The notes beneath the pieces were generated by a model that saw nothing but the letters and a program-made list of their open reading frames with translations, was not told the DNA's origin and searched no databases. DNA of 12,319 nt from Desulfobacterales bacterium (GTDB lineage Bacteria > Desulfobacterota > Desulfobacteria > Desulfobacterales > RPRI01), in NCBI GenBank assembly GCA_030689795.1, contig JAUYEO010000161.1:1-12319 (forward strand). The letters run 5' to 3'. Positions 7,058 through 12,319 of the stretch are shown in pieces (within the stretch, counting starts at the first letter, position 1; each line of letters opens with the position of its first letter). The translations under genes and the position numbers were made by a program.

Positions 7058-7291
7058 TTATATCCTGATTTTGCTACTATATAGAGGTCTCTTGGCGAAA
7101 GCAATGTCTTCATCAGTGATATTGACACCCGGAGCAATTCCCTTCAGTTTAACGAGCTTTTTTCCGGTGGGGCTTAGCTTCTTGAAAACAGACAGCTTCA
7201 ATGCCATGATATCTTTTTCAATAGACAGAATCTTATCCAGCGTGACTCTGTTGAAATCAGACACAGTATCTGACGATGTGGATTGTTTCAT
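7058..7291 (-). CDS. 77-residue antitoxin-like protein heading the HEPN/MNT operon
   Basis: A small, Lys-rich soluble protein. The N-terminal half (SDFNRVTLDKILSIEKDIMA and the following LKLSVFKKLSPTGKK) should be helical; the C-terminus KLKGIAPGVNITDEDIAFAK then RPLYSSKIRI resembles the tail of several VapB-type antitoxins, in which a toxin-binding segment ends in DEDIxxAK. I do not recognise a named family. Its stop is three bases from the HEPN start, so the two are one operon. ATG with aaggg about eight bases upstream; a near-perfect promoter lies 30 bases further. It may be a third component of the HEPN/MNT module or an unrelated antitoxin stranded from its toxin. Confidence 0.7.
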   Translation of the reverse strand: MKQSTSSDTVSDFNRVTLDKILSIEKDIMALKLSVFKKLSPTGKKLVKLKGIAPGVNITDEDIAFAKRPLYSSKIRI

Positions 7292-7322
7292 GATTATTAC
7301 CCTTATATGGAATTTTCGGAAG

Positions 7323-7352
7323 ATTATAGCACAGAGTCAGTATGATTGTCAA
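7323..7352 (-). promoter_or_regulatory. Consensus promoter of the minus-strand HEPN/MNT operon
   Basis: On the minus strand TTGACA (7352-7347) and TATAAT (7328-7323) are spaced by 18 bases, both perfect consensus hexamers. The first gene starts at 7291. It is divergent from the ATPase promoter at 7596, with repeat copy B between them. Confidence 0.8.
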
Positions 7353-7411
7353 AAGTCATGTCTCATGCTCAGCAATTCCTTATAACAGAGCTTACAATGA
7401 AGTAATTGTTT

Positions 7412-7601
7412 CCTTTCATGCTTATTACCGGACGCTTGGCAAACAGACAGCGTTGTTACCGATTTTTGGTCAAGGCCTCAGATCCGCCAATACCTGTGAT
7501 GGACTGTAATCGGTAACTATTTCTTGCCCGGAAGCGATGCACATTCCTGCTCAAACTGACCCGGATTGTATATAAAGTTTTTTATGATTGTGTTCTTGAC
7601 A
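7412..7601 (+). repeat. Dispersed TA-upstream repeat, copy B (hairpin subtype)
   Basis: The left half aligns with copies C and D: an accgga motif, cagacagcg, then a nested inverted repeat whose outer arms GTTACCGAT (7455-7463) and ATCGGTAAC (7509-7517) are perfect. The right half shares actatttcttgcccggaagc with A and C, and gtatataa with D. The repeat ends in the -35 box of the ATPase promoter. Confidence 0.75.
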
Positions 7602-7624
7602 TTCTCCCGGCTGGCACATAAAAT
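7596..7624 (+). promoter_or_regulatory. Predicted promoter of the AAA/DUF4143 ATPase gene
   Basis: TTGACA (7596-7601) and TAAAAT (7619-7624) are spaced by 17 bases; the ATG is 32 bases further. The -35 box is the last part of repeat copy B. Confidence 0.7.
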
Positions 7625-7656
7625 AAGGAATCATTAATTCCATAAATGGACTTATA

Positions 7657-8790
7657 ATGGAAAAAGTAAGCAGATTTTTCGAATCCGAACAGCAGAGCTT
7701 TTTTCTCCTCGGTCCGCGCGGTACGGGGAAATCAACTACTATAAAAGACCTTTATCCTGATGCGTTGTATATAGATCTGCTCCTTCCCGACGTCCACCGG
7801 TTTTATCTTGCCCGTCCTGAACGACTTCGTGAAACGGTTCTTGCCGAAAAGGACAAAAATGTGATCGTTCTGGATGAGATACAAAAAGCGCCTCAGCTTC
7901 TGGAGGTCGTGCATAACCTCATGGAGGAGAAAAAAGGCCGGCAGTTCATTCTTACCGGTTCGAGCGCCAGAAAATTGAAAAAAACAGGCGCCGATCTGCT
8001 TGCAGGCAGGGCGCTCATGAAACATATGCATCCGTTCATCGCTGCGGAACTCAAAAACGAATTTGACATGGAAAAGGCATTAAAGCACGGCACAATCCCT
8101 GTGGTATTGGACAGCAACAACCCGTCGGCCTCTCTGCAGGCATATATAGACCTTTATATCAGGGAAGAAGTGCAGATGGAAGGTCTGACGAGAAATGTCG
8201 GAAATTTTGCGCGCTTTCTGGAGACCATGAGTTTTTCCCACGGCTGCGTCCTGACCATCAGCAATATTGCGCGGGAATGCGGCGTGGAAAGAAAGACGGT
8301 TGAAGGATACCTGTATATTCTTGAAGATCTGCTCCTTGCATACAGACTGCCGGTATTTACAAAACGAGCGAAACGCGCAACCGTGCAGCACTCGAAATTT
8401 TACTTTTTCGACACCGGGATTTACACCGCACTCAGGCCCTCAGGACCGCTTGACAGGCCGGAAGAAAAGGGCGGTCCGGCGCTTGAGGGACTTGTTGCTC
8501 AGCATCTTAAGGCATGGATCGATTATCGGCATCCGGAGGCCAGGCTGTTTTACTGGCGTACCAGCGCCGGCAGCGAGGTTGACTTTGTCGTTTATGGTAA
8601 AGATTTATTCCGGGCGATCGAGGTGAAGCACGCCGATACGGTACATCCTAAGGATTTGCATGGGCTTAAAGCGTTTGGCGAAGATTATCCCGAGGCTGAG
8701 AGAACGCTGCTCTATCAGGGACGGGAAAAGTTGCTCCGTGACGGGATTATGATAGAACCGTGTCAAAACTTTCTTGAGAAGCTGGGATAA
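7657..8790 (+). CDS. AAA ATPase with DUF4143 C-terminal domain
   Basis: A 377-residue protein of typical length for this family. The N-terminal AAA domain has Walker A GPRGTGKST at 19-27, Walker B VIVLDEIQKAP with D73-E74, and a sensor-type FILTGSSARKL at 97-107. A winged-helix-like segment (LTISNIARECGVERKTVEGY) lies around 200-220. The C-terminal DUF4143 part has a restriction-like core: an EGLVAQHLKAW helix, SEVDFVV near 305-311 and AIEVKHA near 320-326, giving the D...ExK pattern. These ATPases are very common next to TA and restriction genes, but their role is not established; some may act in defence or DNA processing. The Shine-Dalgarno is weak, yet the upstream promoter is strong. It stands alone between repeat copy B and the VapC fragment. 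Remains of relatives occur at 5245 and 12033. Confidence 0.9.
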   Translation: MEKVSRFFESEQQSFFLLGPRGTGKSTTIKDLYPDALYIDLLLPDVHRFYLARPERLRETVLAEKDKNVIVLDEIQKAPQLLEVVHNLMEEKKGRQFILTGSSARKLKKTGADLLAGRALMKHMHPFIAAELKNEFDMEKALKHGTIPVVLDSNNPSASLQAYIDLYIREEVQMEGLTRNVGNFARFLETMSFSHGCVLTISNIARECGVERKTVEGYLYILEDLLLAYRLPVFTKRAKRATVQHSKFYFFDTGIYTALRPSGPLDRPEEKGGPALEGLVAQHLKAWIDYRHPEARLFYWRTSAGSEVDFVVYGKDLFRAIEVKHADTVHPKDLHGLKAFGEDYPEAERTLLYQGREKLLRDGIMIEPCQNFLEKLG

Positions 8791-8809
8791 CATATACCGA
8801 TTCTCTCTA

Positions 8810-8935
8810 CCAAAAACTTATCTGACAGGATTTACAGAATTTAACGGATCAACTGCATCCGCTTTGCGGAGCCTGGTAAGCGCAACCGATGGCTTATTGC
8901 CTGTCAATCCTGTTAATCCTGTCTAAAAACCCTGG
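8810..8935. repeat. Inverted GACAGGATT-type element, copy 1
   Basis: The left end tctgacaggatttacagaat and the complement of the right end (agacaggattaacaggatt) are imperfect inverted repeats enclosing a small hairpin tccgc-ttt-gcgga. It has no coding capacity. A related copy with the same first 35-40 bases lies at 11121. I recall similar GACAGGATT elements as common in several environmental bacterial phyla. It ends about 65 bases before the VapC fragment. Confidence 0.65.
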
Positions 8936-9000
8936 TAAATCAATTCTTTGTGTCGAATACACTTGCAACAACTGTTTACCCACACAAAACAGCGAAGAGC

Positions 9001-9232
9001 CAAACTTGAACTGTTACAACCCTATAATCAATTTATACCGGAACAGCTTGAGGAAAATGATTTTAACGTGCTGCCGATCGAGCTAAGTCACCTGACCAAA
9101 GTAATAGGCCTTCCGTTTCAGCACCGCGATCCGTTTGACCGATTAATCATTTCACAGGCGCTTACGGAAGATATCCCTGTTGTAAGTTCTGATCCGATAT
9201 TCTCACAGTATGTCGTAAAACTCGTCTGGTAA
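9001..9232 (+). pseudogene. VapC (PIN domain) C-terminal fragment, duplicate of the gene at 10661
   Basis: From KLELLQPYNQFIPEQLEEND to the stop, the translation is nearly the same as residues 53-128 of the intact PIN toxin at 10661-11047, including the catalytic region HRDPFDRLII and VVSSDPIFSQYVVK. The DNA also matches closely. The first 52 codons, with the first two acidic active-site residues, are missing, and unrelated sequence replaces them, so it cannot be an active nuclease. No antitoxin gene precedes it. The fragment lies between a GACAGGATT element and repeat copy C. Confidence 0.85.
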
Positions 9233-9275
9233 ACTTTTTTGGCACAGAATATTTATATCAACTAACCATAATACG

Positions 9276-9468
9276 CTTTTTATCGGACATTCGGTAGACA
9301 GACAGCGTAGTTACCGATCTTCGGTCAAGCTCTCATATCCGCCAATACCTGTGGCGGACTGAAATCGGTAAAAAGATTAATCTCCTGCCCGGAAGCTGTG
9401 CACGCCCGTTATGATAGTTCCGATATACTACATCGTTCTGAAAACGACACCGTTCTTTTTGCTTGACA
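9276..9468 (+). repeat. Dispersed TA-upstream repeat, copy C (hairpin subtype)
   Basis: This is the clearest folded copy. Outer arms GTTACCGAT (9310-9318) and ATCGGTAA (9364-9371) enclose a perfect inner stem TCCGCCA/TGGCGGA (9338-9344 and 9352-9358) with a seven-base loop. A small alternative stem accga-tct-tcggt lies on the left arm. The right half has ctgcccggaagc and cgatatac and ends in the -35 box of the next module. Confidence 0.75.
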
Positions 9469-9492
9469 TACCGGCTTGCTGATTCATAATAT
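9463..9492 (+). promoter_or_regulatory. Predicted promoter of the RHH/PIN module
   Basis: TTGACA (9463-9468) and TAATAT (9487-9492) are spaced by 18 bases, 27 bases before the antitoxin ATG. Confidence 0.65.
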
Positions 9493-9519
9493 ACATCAAA
9501 AAGAGGCAAGGAGGGAGTC

Positions 9520-9771
9520 ATGAACCAGATCACCGTGAGAGGGATAGATCCTGAAATCGAACAGAAAATTCGAAAAATGGCCAGAGACAGCCGGCAATCC
9601 ATAAATAATATTCTGGTTGGGATCATCCGGCAAAAATTTCAAAACAAAAAACACAGTCCTCCGGCCGAAACTCTTAAACAACTGGCCGGCGGATGGAGCC
9701 GTCAGGATGCTTTGACTTTTCTGAATTCAATCAATTCCTGCGAACAGATTGATCAGGAAATGTGGCAATGA
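9520..9771 (+). CDS. Ribbon-helix-helix antitoxin (FitA/VapB type)
   Basis: An 83-residue DNA-binding antitoxin. The strand and two helices of a ribbon-helix-helix domain are visible in NQITVRGIDPEIEQKIRKMA and RDSRQSINNILVGIIRQKF (residues 2-40). The C-terminal half, with LKQLAGGWSRQDALTFLNSI, should wrap the toxin. The start is fixed by aaggaggga just before the ATG at 9520. The stop TGA overlaps the toxin ATG by the ATGA arrangement, so the pair is translated together. Members usually bind their own promoter as antitoxin-toxin complexes; the promoter lies 27 bases upstream inside the end of repeat copy C. Confidence 0.9.
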   Translation: MNQITVRGIDPEIEQKIRKMARDSRQSINNILVGIIRQKFQNKKHSPPAETLKQLAGGWSRQDALTFLNSINSCEQIDQEMWQ

Positions 9772-10166
9772 AGATTATACTTGATACAAGCGGTTATGCA
9801 GGATTCAAAATGGGCAATCCTGAGATTGTCGAATTTCTGACGCGGGCGAATATCATTCTTATATCTCCGATTGTGTTGGGGGAATTGATGTTCGGATTTA
9901 TCAATGGCGACAGATTTAAACAGAATATGGATGAACTGGACCAGTTCATCAACCATGAAGCAGTGGAGGAGATACAGATCGGAAAAATCACTGCTGACCG
10001 TTATTCAAGAATAGCAGCCCAACTCAAACGACAGGGCACACCAATTCCTGCCAACGATATCTGGATTGCCGCTCAAGCCATGGAGTATGGCGCTGAACTG
10101 GTTACCATGGATCGGCATTTTGAAAAAATCAGCGGCCTGGTTTACCGGTATTTCCCACTTCTTTAA
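9768..10166 (+). CDS. vapC: VapC-type PIN-domain ribonuclease toxin
   Basis: A 132-residue PIN protein with all four acidic active-site residues: D6 (IILDTSGY), E39 (LGELMFG), D97 (ANDIWIAA) and D115 (TMDRHF). This is the complete set needed to bind metal and cut RNA, and the length is normal. The ATG at 9768 overlaps the antitoxin stop; an upstream in-frame GTG at 9762 is less likely. Known VapC toxins cut initiator tRNA or rRNA; the target here cannot be told. It differs clearly from the other PIN toxin in the window at 10661, so the two are independent modules. Confidence 0.9.
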   Translation: MKIILDTSGYAGFKMGNPEIVEFLTRANIILISPIVLGELMFGFINGDRFKQNMDELDQFINHEAVEEIQIGKITADRYSRIAAQLKRQGTPIPANDIWIAAQAMEYGAELVTMDRHFEKISGLVYRYFPLL

Positions 10167-10218
10167 CGCCCTACTACTTGATTTCATCCGGCGAAACCTT
10201 AAATTTCCTCATCCTCGC

Positions 10219-10376
10219 CCTTTCCATGTTGACCGGAAGAGATGTCATTTAGCAGCGAACTCACCGATTTCTGGTGAAGGTCTCAGATTTGCCAATATCT
10301 GTGGCGGACTGAAATCGTTATCAAGCCGGAAGCGGGAAAATAACAATTGTATATAAGGTTTTTTTATGATTTGCTT
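10219..10376 (+). repeat. Dispersed TA-upstream repeat, copy D (hairpin subtype)
   Basis: The copy is more diverged than B and C. CGATTTC (10265-10271) pairs with GAAATCG (10311-10317), and the inner ttgccaatatctgtggcgga can still pair through a G-T position. It shares caattgtatataaggttttt with copy B. It ends in the -35 hexamer TTGCTT of the next promoter. Confidence 0.7.
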
Positions 10377-10399
10377 TTCCAGCGCCATTCTGATAGCTT
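10371..10399 (+). promoter_or_regulatory. Predicted promoter of the Phd/PIN module
   Basis: TTGCTT (10371-10376) and TAGCTT (10394-10399) are spaced by 17 bases. The pattern aligns with TTGACA-17-TATCTT at repeat copy E, which supports the weaker hexamers. Confidence 0.5.
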
Positions 10400-10433
10400 C
10401 ATAAAAGATGATTTTAAACAGGAGCATCATACC

Positions 10434-10661
10434 ATGCAAACAATCGATGTGAATCAGGCAAAACAGCACTTACCCAGGCTGATCGAGCAAACGATGTGTG
10501 GAGAGGAGGTTGTAATAACTCAAGAAGGGCAGCCTCTTGTAAAACTTGTTGCTCTAACCAAACAAAGCAGGAAACATAGGCAATTTGGGAGTGCAAAAGG
10601 GCTTATCCGAATGGCAAATGATTTTGATGAGCCAATTAAGGACTTCAAAGAATATATGTGA
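10434..10661 (+). CDS. Phd/YefM family antitoxin
   Basis: A 75-residue antitoxin. The Phd fold is shown by MQTIDVNQAKQHLPRLIEQT, then GEEVVITQEGQPLVKLVAL at residues 23-41, the family's typical 'auto-regulated strand-helix plus EEVVIT-G-P-AKL' pattern. The C-terminal GSAKGLIRMANDFDEPIKDF is the toxin-binding tail usual for antitoxins paired with this PIN subgroup. The ATG at 10434 follows aggag by ten bases; a longer frame exists upstream but reads as non-protein. The TGA overlaps the VapC ATG by one base (TGATG). It should repress its own promoter as a toxin complex. Confidence 0.9.
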   Translation: MQTIDVNQAKQHLPRLIEQTMCGEEVVITQEGQPLVKLVALTKQSRKHRQFGSAKGLIRMANDFDEPIKDFKEYM

Positions 10662-11047
10662 TGCGGCTATTGCTCGATACAAATAGCTTTTTATGGTTTA
10701 TAAGCGGCAGCGAAAGATTGAGCATTAATGCACAGCACCTTATTGCTGACCTGAACAACCAGCTTGTTTTAAGTTCTGCCAGTTTATGGGAAATAGCAAT
10801 AAAGGTAAGTTTAGGGAAACTTGAACTGTTACTACCCTACAATAAGCTCATACCAGAACAACTTGAGGAAAATGATATTAACGTGCTGCCGATCGAGCTT
10901 AGCCACCTGAACAAAGTAATAGAACTGCCATTTCATCATCGCGATCCGTTTGACCGATTAATCATTGCACAGGCGCTTACGGAAGATATCCCTGTTGTAA
11001 GTTCTGATACGGTATTTTCACAGTATGTCGTAAAACTCATCTGGTAA
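10661..11047 (+). CDS. vapC: VapC-type PIN-domain ribonuclease toxin
   Basis: A 128-residue PIN toxin. The acidic active-site set is D6 (LLLDTNSFLWF), E44 (SASLWEIAIKVS), D95/D98 (HRDPFDRLI) and D116 (VVSSDTVFSQY), as in the COG3744-like PIN group that pairs with Phd antitoxins. Its ATG overlaps the antitoxin stop. It is complete and should be an active ribonuclease when the antitoxin is degraded. Its 3' 230 bases are duplicated as the fragment at 9001, which lacks the first half. Confidence 0.92.
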   Translation: MRLLLDTNSFLWFISGSERLSINAQHLIADLNNQLVLSSASLWEIAIKVSLGKLELLLPYNKLIPEQLEENDINVLPIELSHLNKVIELPFHHRDPFDRLIIAQALTEDIPVVSSDTVFSQYVVKLIW

Positions 11048-11120
11048 ACGGCTCTTCTCTGTTTCATGTGTGTGCTCCCCGGATACCCCTGGGTGCAATT
11101 CGATAAACTCAGCGCCTCAG

Positions 11121-11240
11121 CAAAAACTTATCTGGCAGGATTTACAGGATTTGACGGATCAAACTGCATCAGGCGATGGCTTATTGTCCGCCGCGGCGGA
11201 CTTCCGGCCGGCAAAATCCTGTCCATCCCTGGCCCAGACC
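11121..11240. repeat. Inverted GACAGGATT-type element, copy 2
   Basis: It shares caaaaacttatctg, caggatttaca and acggatcaa with copy 1 and ends in aaaatcctgtc. Inside is a perfect 16-base palindrome gtccgccgcggcggac (11186-11201) followed by ccggccgg. It separates the Phd/PIN module from the RelE/XRE module. The stretches on either side (11048-11120 and 11241-11373) hold nothing I recognise. Confidence 0.6.
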
Positions 11241-11373
11241 TGGCAAGCAAGGATTGGGTTTAGATCCACCGATACCAGTATATTTACTAAACAGAATCAT
11301 ATGCCTGTGTCGCCGCGCCGGGGCAGGCTGATTTGGAATAACCCTTATTTGAACTCGACGAAATAAATACATC

Positions 11374-11402
11374 TTGCTGTATACCTTTTATTGGTATAAA
11401 AT
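11374..11402 (+). promoter_or_regulatory. Promoter of the RelE/XRE module with an overlapping palindromic operator
   Basis: TTGCTG (11374-11379) and TAAAAT (11397-11402) are spaced by 17 bases. The spacer holds the perfect inverted repeat TATACC/GGTATA (11380-11385 and 11393-11398, seven-base gap), a likely operator for the XRE antitoxin. Transcription from this promoter would start at about 11409, almost at the toxin ATG. Confidence 0.6.
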
Positions 11403-11409
11403 TCAAAGC

Positions 11410-11688
11410 ATGAAAGGGACAGTTACGGAAAAGACCGGGTTGCATAAGCGCGTCAGGAAATTACCTGAAAATGTCCAGAACCTTCTTATTGCTTTAAAGA
11501 AGGACATGGAGGTAAACGGACCTGTCCGGGGAGACTGGCCGAATTTCAGCGCCTTATCCGGCGGCCGTTATCACTGCCATTTAAAGAGAGGCCGTCCGAC
11601 ATATGTGGCGATATGGGAAGTTAAGAACAAAGAAATAAAATTGATTGAGGTTATATATGCAGGCACACACGAAAAAGCTCCCTATTGA
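11410..11688 (+). CDS. RelE/HigB-like toxin
   Basis: A 92-residue basic protein of the RelE/ParE superfamily, normal in length. The marks are KLPENVQNLLIALKKDM (N-terminal helices), WPNFSALSGGRYHCHLKRG (central strands), PTYVAIWEVKNKEIKLIEV and the conserved end YAGTHEKAPY. Members of this group inhibit translation by cutting mRNA at the ribosome; the exact residues cannot be assigned without an alignment. The ATG at 11410 is chosen because the 12 codons before it overlap the promoter and read as non-protein. No Shine-Dalgarno is visible and the predicted mRNA would be leaderless or nearly so. Toxin precedes antitoxin, as in HigBA. Confidence 0.88.
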   Translation: MKGTVTEKTGLHKRVRKLPENVQNLLIALKKDMEVNGPVRGDWPNFSALSGGRYHCHLKRGRPTYVAIWEVKNKEIKLIEVIYAGTHEKAPY

Positions 11689-12010
11689 GAAGATTGAATT
11701 AAGATTTATCGGACCCATCGCTAATATGGCAAGTGCTGTTGACGCCCTGAAGCCCCTGGGATTCATGGATACGTCCGAATCTATCCCGTGGCGCGAGGCT
11801 TACTCTGAATGTTCGGAAGCGCAGCTTATCGGCAAGGCTTTGGCCGGAACAAGATACCGGGAGGGTTTGACGCAGACCGAGCTTTCCAAACTGATCGGCA
11901 TTCCTCAGCGCCATATCTCCGAAATGGAGAACGGCAAGCGCCCCATTGGCAAGGAAATGGCGAAGCGACTGGGAAAGGCTTTAAATATCAGTTACAAGGT
12001 TTTTCTGTAA
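11657..12010 (+). CDS. XRE-family helix-turn-helix antitoxin
   Basis: A 117-residue antitoxin overlapping the toxin gene by 32 bases. The first half, with RFIGPIANMASAVDALKPLG, should bind the toxin; the second half is a Cro/C1-type helix-turn-helix: LTQTELSKLIGIPQRHISEM, then ENGKRPIGKEMAKRLGKAL. I start at the ATG at 11657 because gagg precedes it by about seven bases; an upstream in-frame start at 11645 lacks this. The likely operator is the TATACC/GGTATA palindrome at the module's promoter. The gene looks intact. Confidence 0.88.
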   Translation: MQAHTKKLPIEKIELRFIGPIANMASAVDALKPLGFMDTSESIPWREAYSECSEAQLIGKALAGTRYREGLTQTELSKLIGIPQRHISEMENGKRPIGKEMAKRLGKALNISYKVFL

Positions 12011-12030
12011 ATGGGCACCTTATCCGCTGT

Positions 12031-12181
12031 CCCCGGAAAACCGCTTCCTCCTTCCCGCCGCCGCGTTCCTCATGCTGACAGGGTGAAAAGCACGGTGGAC
12101 TGAAAGCGATAACCATCTCTTCTCCGGAAAAAATGTTTGTCCCTCACGAGTGTTCCGGTATACAAAACGATTCTTTTGACA
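12031..12181 (+). repeat. Dispersed TA-upstream repeat, copy E (ATPase-tail subtype), with ATPase gene tail
   Basis: Positions 12033-12086 encode PENRFLLPAAAFLMLTG and a stop, the same tail as the DUF4143 remnant ending at 5485. After it come gtggactgaaagcgataac, a tccgg motif, ccggtatac and cgattcttttgaca, in register with copy A. It ends in the -35 box of the promoter for the last gene. Confidence 0.75.
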
Positions 12182-12204
12182 TCCCGCATTATTTTCAGTA
12201 TCTT
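12176..12204 (+). promoter_or_regulatory. Predicted promoter of the right-edge gene
   Basis: TTGACA (12176-12181) and TATCTT (12199-12204) are spaced by 17 bases, 34 bases before the ATG at 12238. Confidence 0.6.
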
Positions 12205-12237
12205 CAATCAAAAGAATGAATGAAAGGAGCATGCAAA

Positions 12238-12319
12238 TGACCACAAGCCATAAAATCACCTTGGAAATTCCCGGAGAAATATATACAGAAATTGTGGATT
12301 TCAGGAAAAGGTCCCGCAT
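12238..12319 (+). CDS. Start of a small gene, probably another antitoxin (3' end outside window)
   Basis: Only 27 codons are visible, beginning MTTSHKITLEIPGEIYTEIV and continuing with a basic DFRKRSR. The alternating hydrophobic strand followed by a helix fits the start of a ribbon-helix-helix antitoxin, but too little is present to be sure. The ATG at 12238 is preferred over the in-frame ATG at 12232 because aggag ends seven bases before it. The position after repeat copy E and a promoter matches the other TA modules here. Confidence 0.55.

Noticed and set aside
8889..9086. Plus-strand 65-codon reading across the GACAGGATT element
   Set aside because: It runs through the inverted repeat and then out of frame with the VapC fragment, so it is chance.
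7455..9371. Integron attC sites
   Set aside because: The repeats are hairpins of attC-like size, but their outer arms read GTT... at the left and ...AAC at the right, the opposite of the RYYYAAC...GTTRRRY order. There is no integrase in the window, and the genes have their own promoters.
11066..11366. Plus-strand readings of 65 and 98 codons after the Phd/PIN module
   Set aside because: They cover the GACAGGATT element and its palindrome, lack ribosome-binding sites and resemble no family.
7412..12181. CRISPR array
   Set aside because: The repeat copies are 150-190 bp, diverged and 1-2 kb apart with genes between them; there are no short regular spacers and no cas genes.

Overview
The window looks like an accessory region of a Gram-negative-type bacterial chromosome or metagenomic contig with moderate GC. 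I cannot place it firmly. The density of toxin-antitoxin (TA) modules, the broken insertion elements and the GACAGGATT-type inverted repeats are typical of Desulfobacterota and similar anaerobes, but that is an impression from the families present, not a measured assignment.

Region 1 (1-2450) is a two-gene candidate defence cassette. An ABC/OLD-like AAA ATPase, whose first codons lie outside the window, is translationally coupled to an HNH endonuclease, an arrangement like the PtuA-PtuB pair of Septu. It is followed at once by the remnant of an IS91-type transposase, which suggests the edge of a mobile segment. Region 2 (2450-5170) carries ordinary chromosomal genes: a YitT-family membrane protein, a fold-type I aminotransferase, and, convergent with them, the first 100 or so codons of an Old Yellow Enzyme gene whose remainder is gone.

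Region 3 (5170-12319) is a small TA island. In order it holds: a frameshifted tail of an AAA/DUF4143 ATPase; a frameshifted MNT nucleotidyltransferase; on the minus strand a 77-residue antitoxin-like gene, a HEPN gene and an MNT gene; an intact AAA/DUF4143 ATPase; a VapC C-terminal fragment; a ribbon-helix-helix/PIN pair; a Phd/PIN pair; a RelE-like/XRE pair; and the start of one more small gene at the right edge. Toxin and antitoxin genes overlap by 1-32 bases in the intact pairs, so each is a coupled operon.

Two things stand out. First, a dispersed repeat of about 150-190 bp occurs five times (5431, 7412, 9276, 10219, 12031). In four copies it ends at the -35 box of the promoter of the following module; in the fifth (5431) the promoter boxes have decayed. 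The genes behind the copies are unrelated to one another, so the repeats look like seams along which modules were exchanged or inserted. Second, the HEPN toxin gene is cut by a 190-bp MITE-like element with imperfect inverted ends and a 6-bp target duplication; its removal restores the reading frame exactly. The 3' end of the same gene is displaced by a second short palindromic element. The toxin is therefore dead, while its MNT partner remains open.
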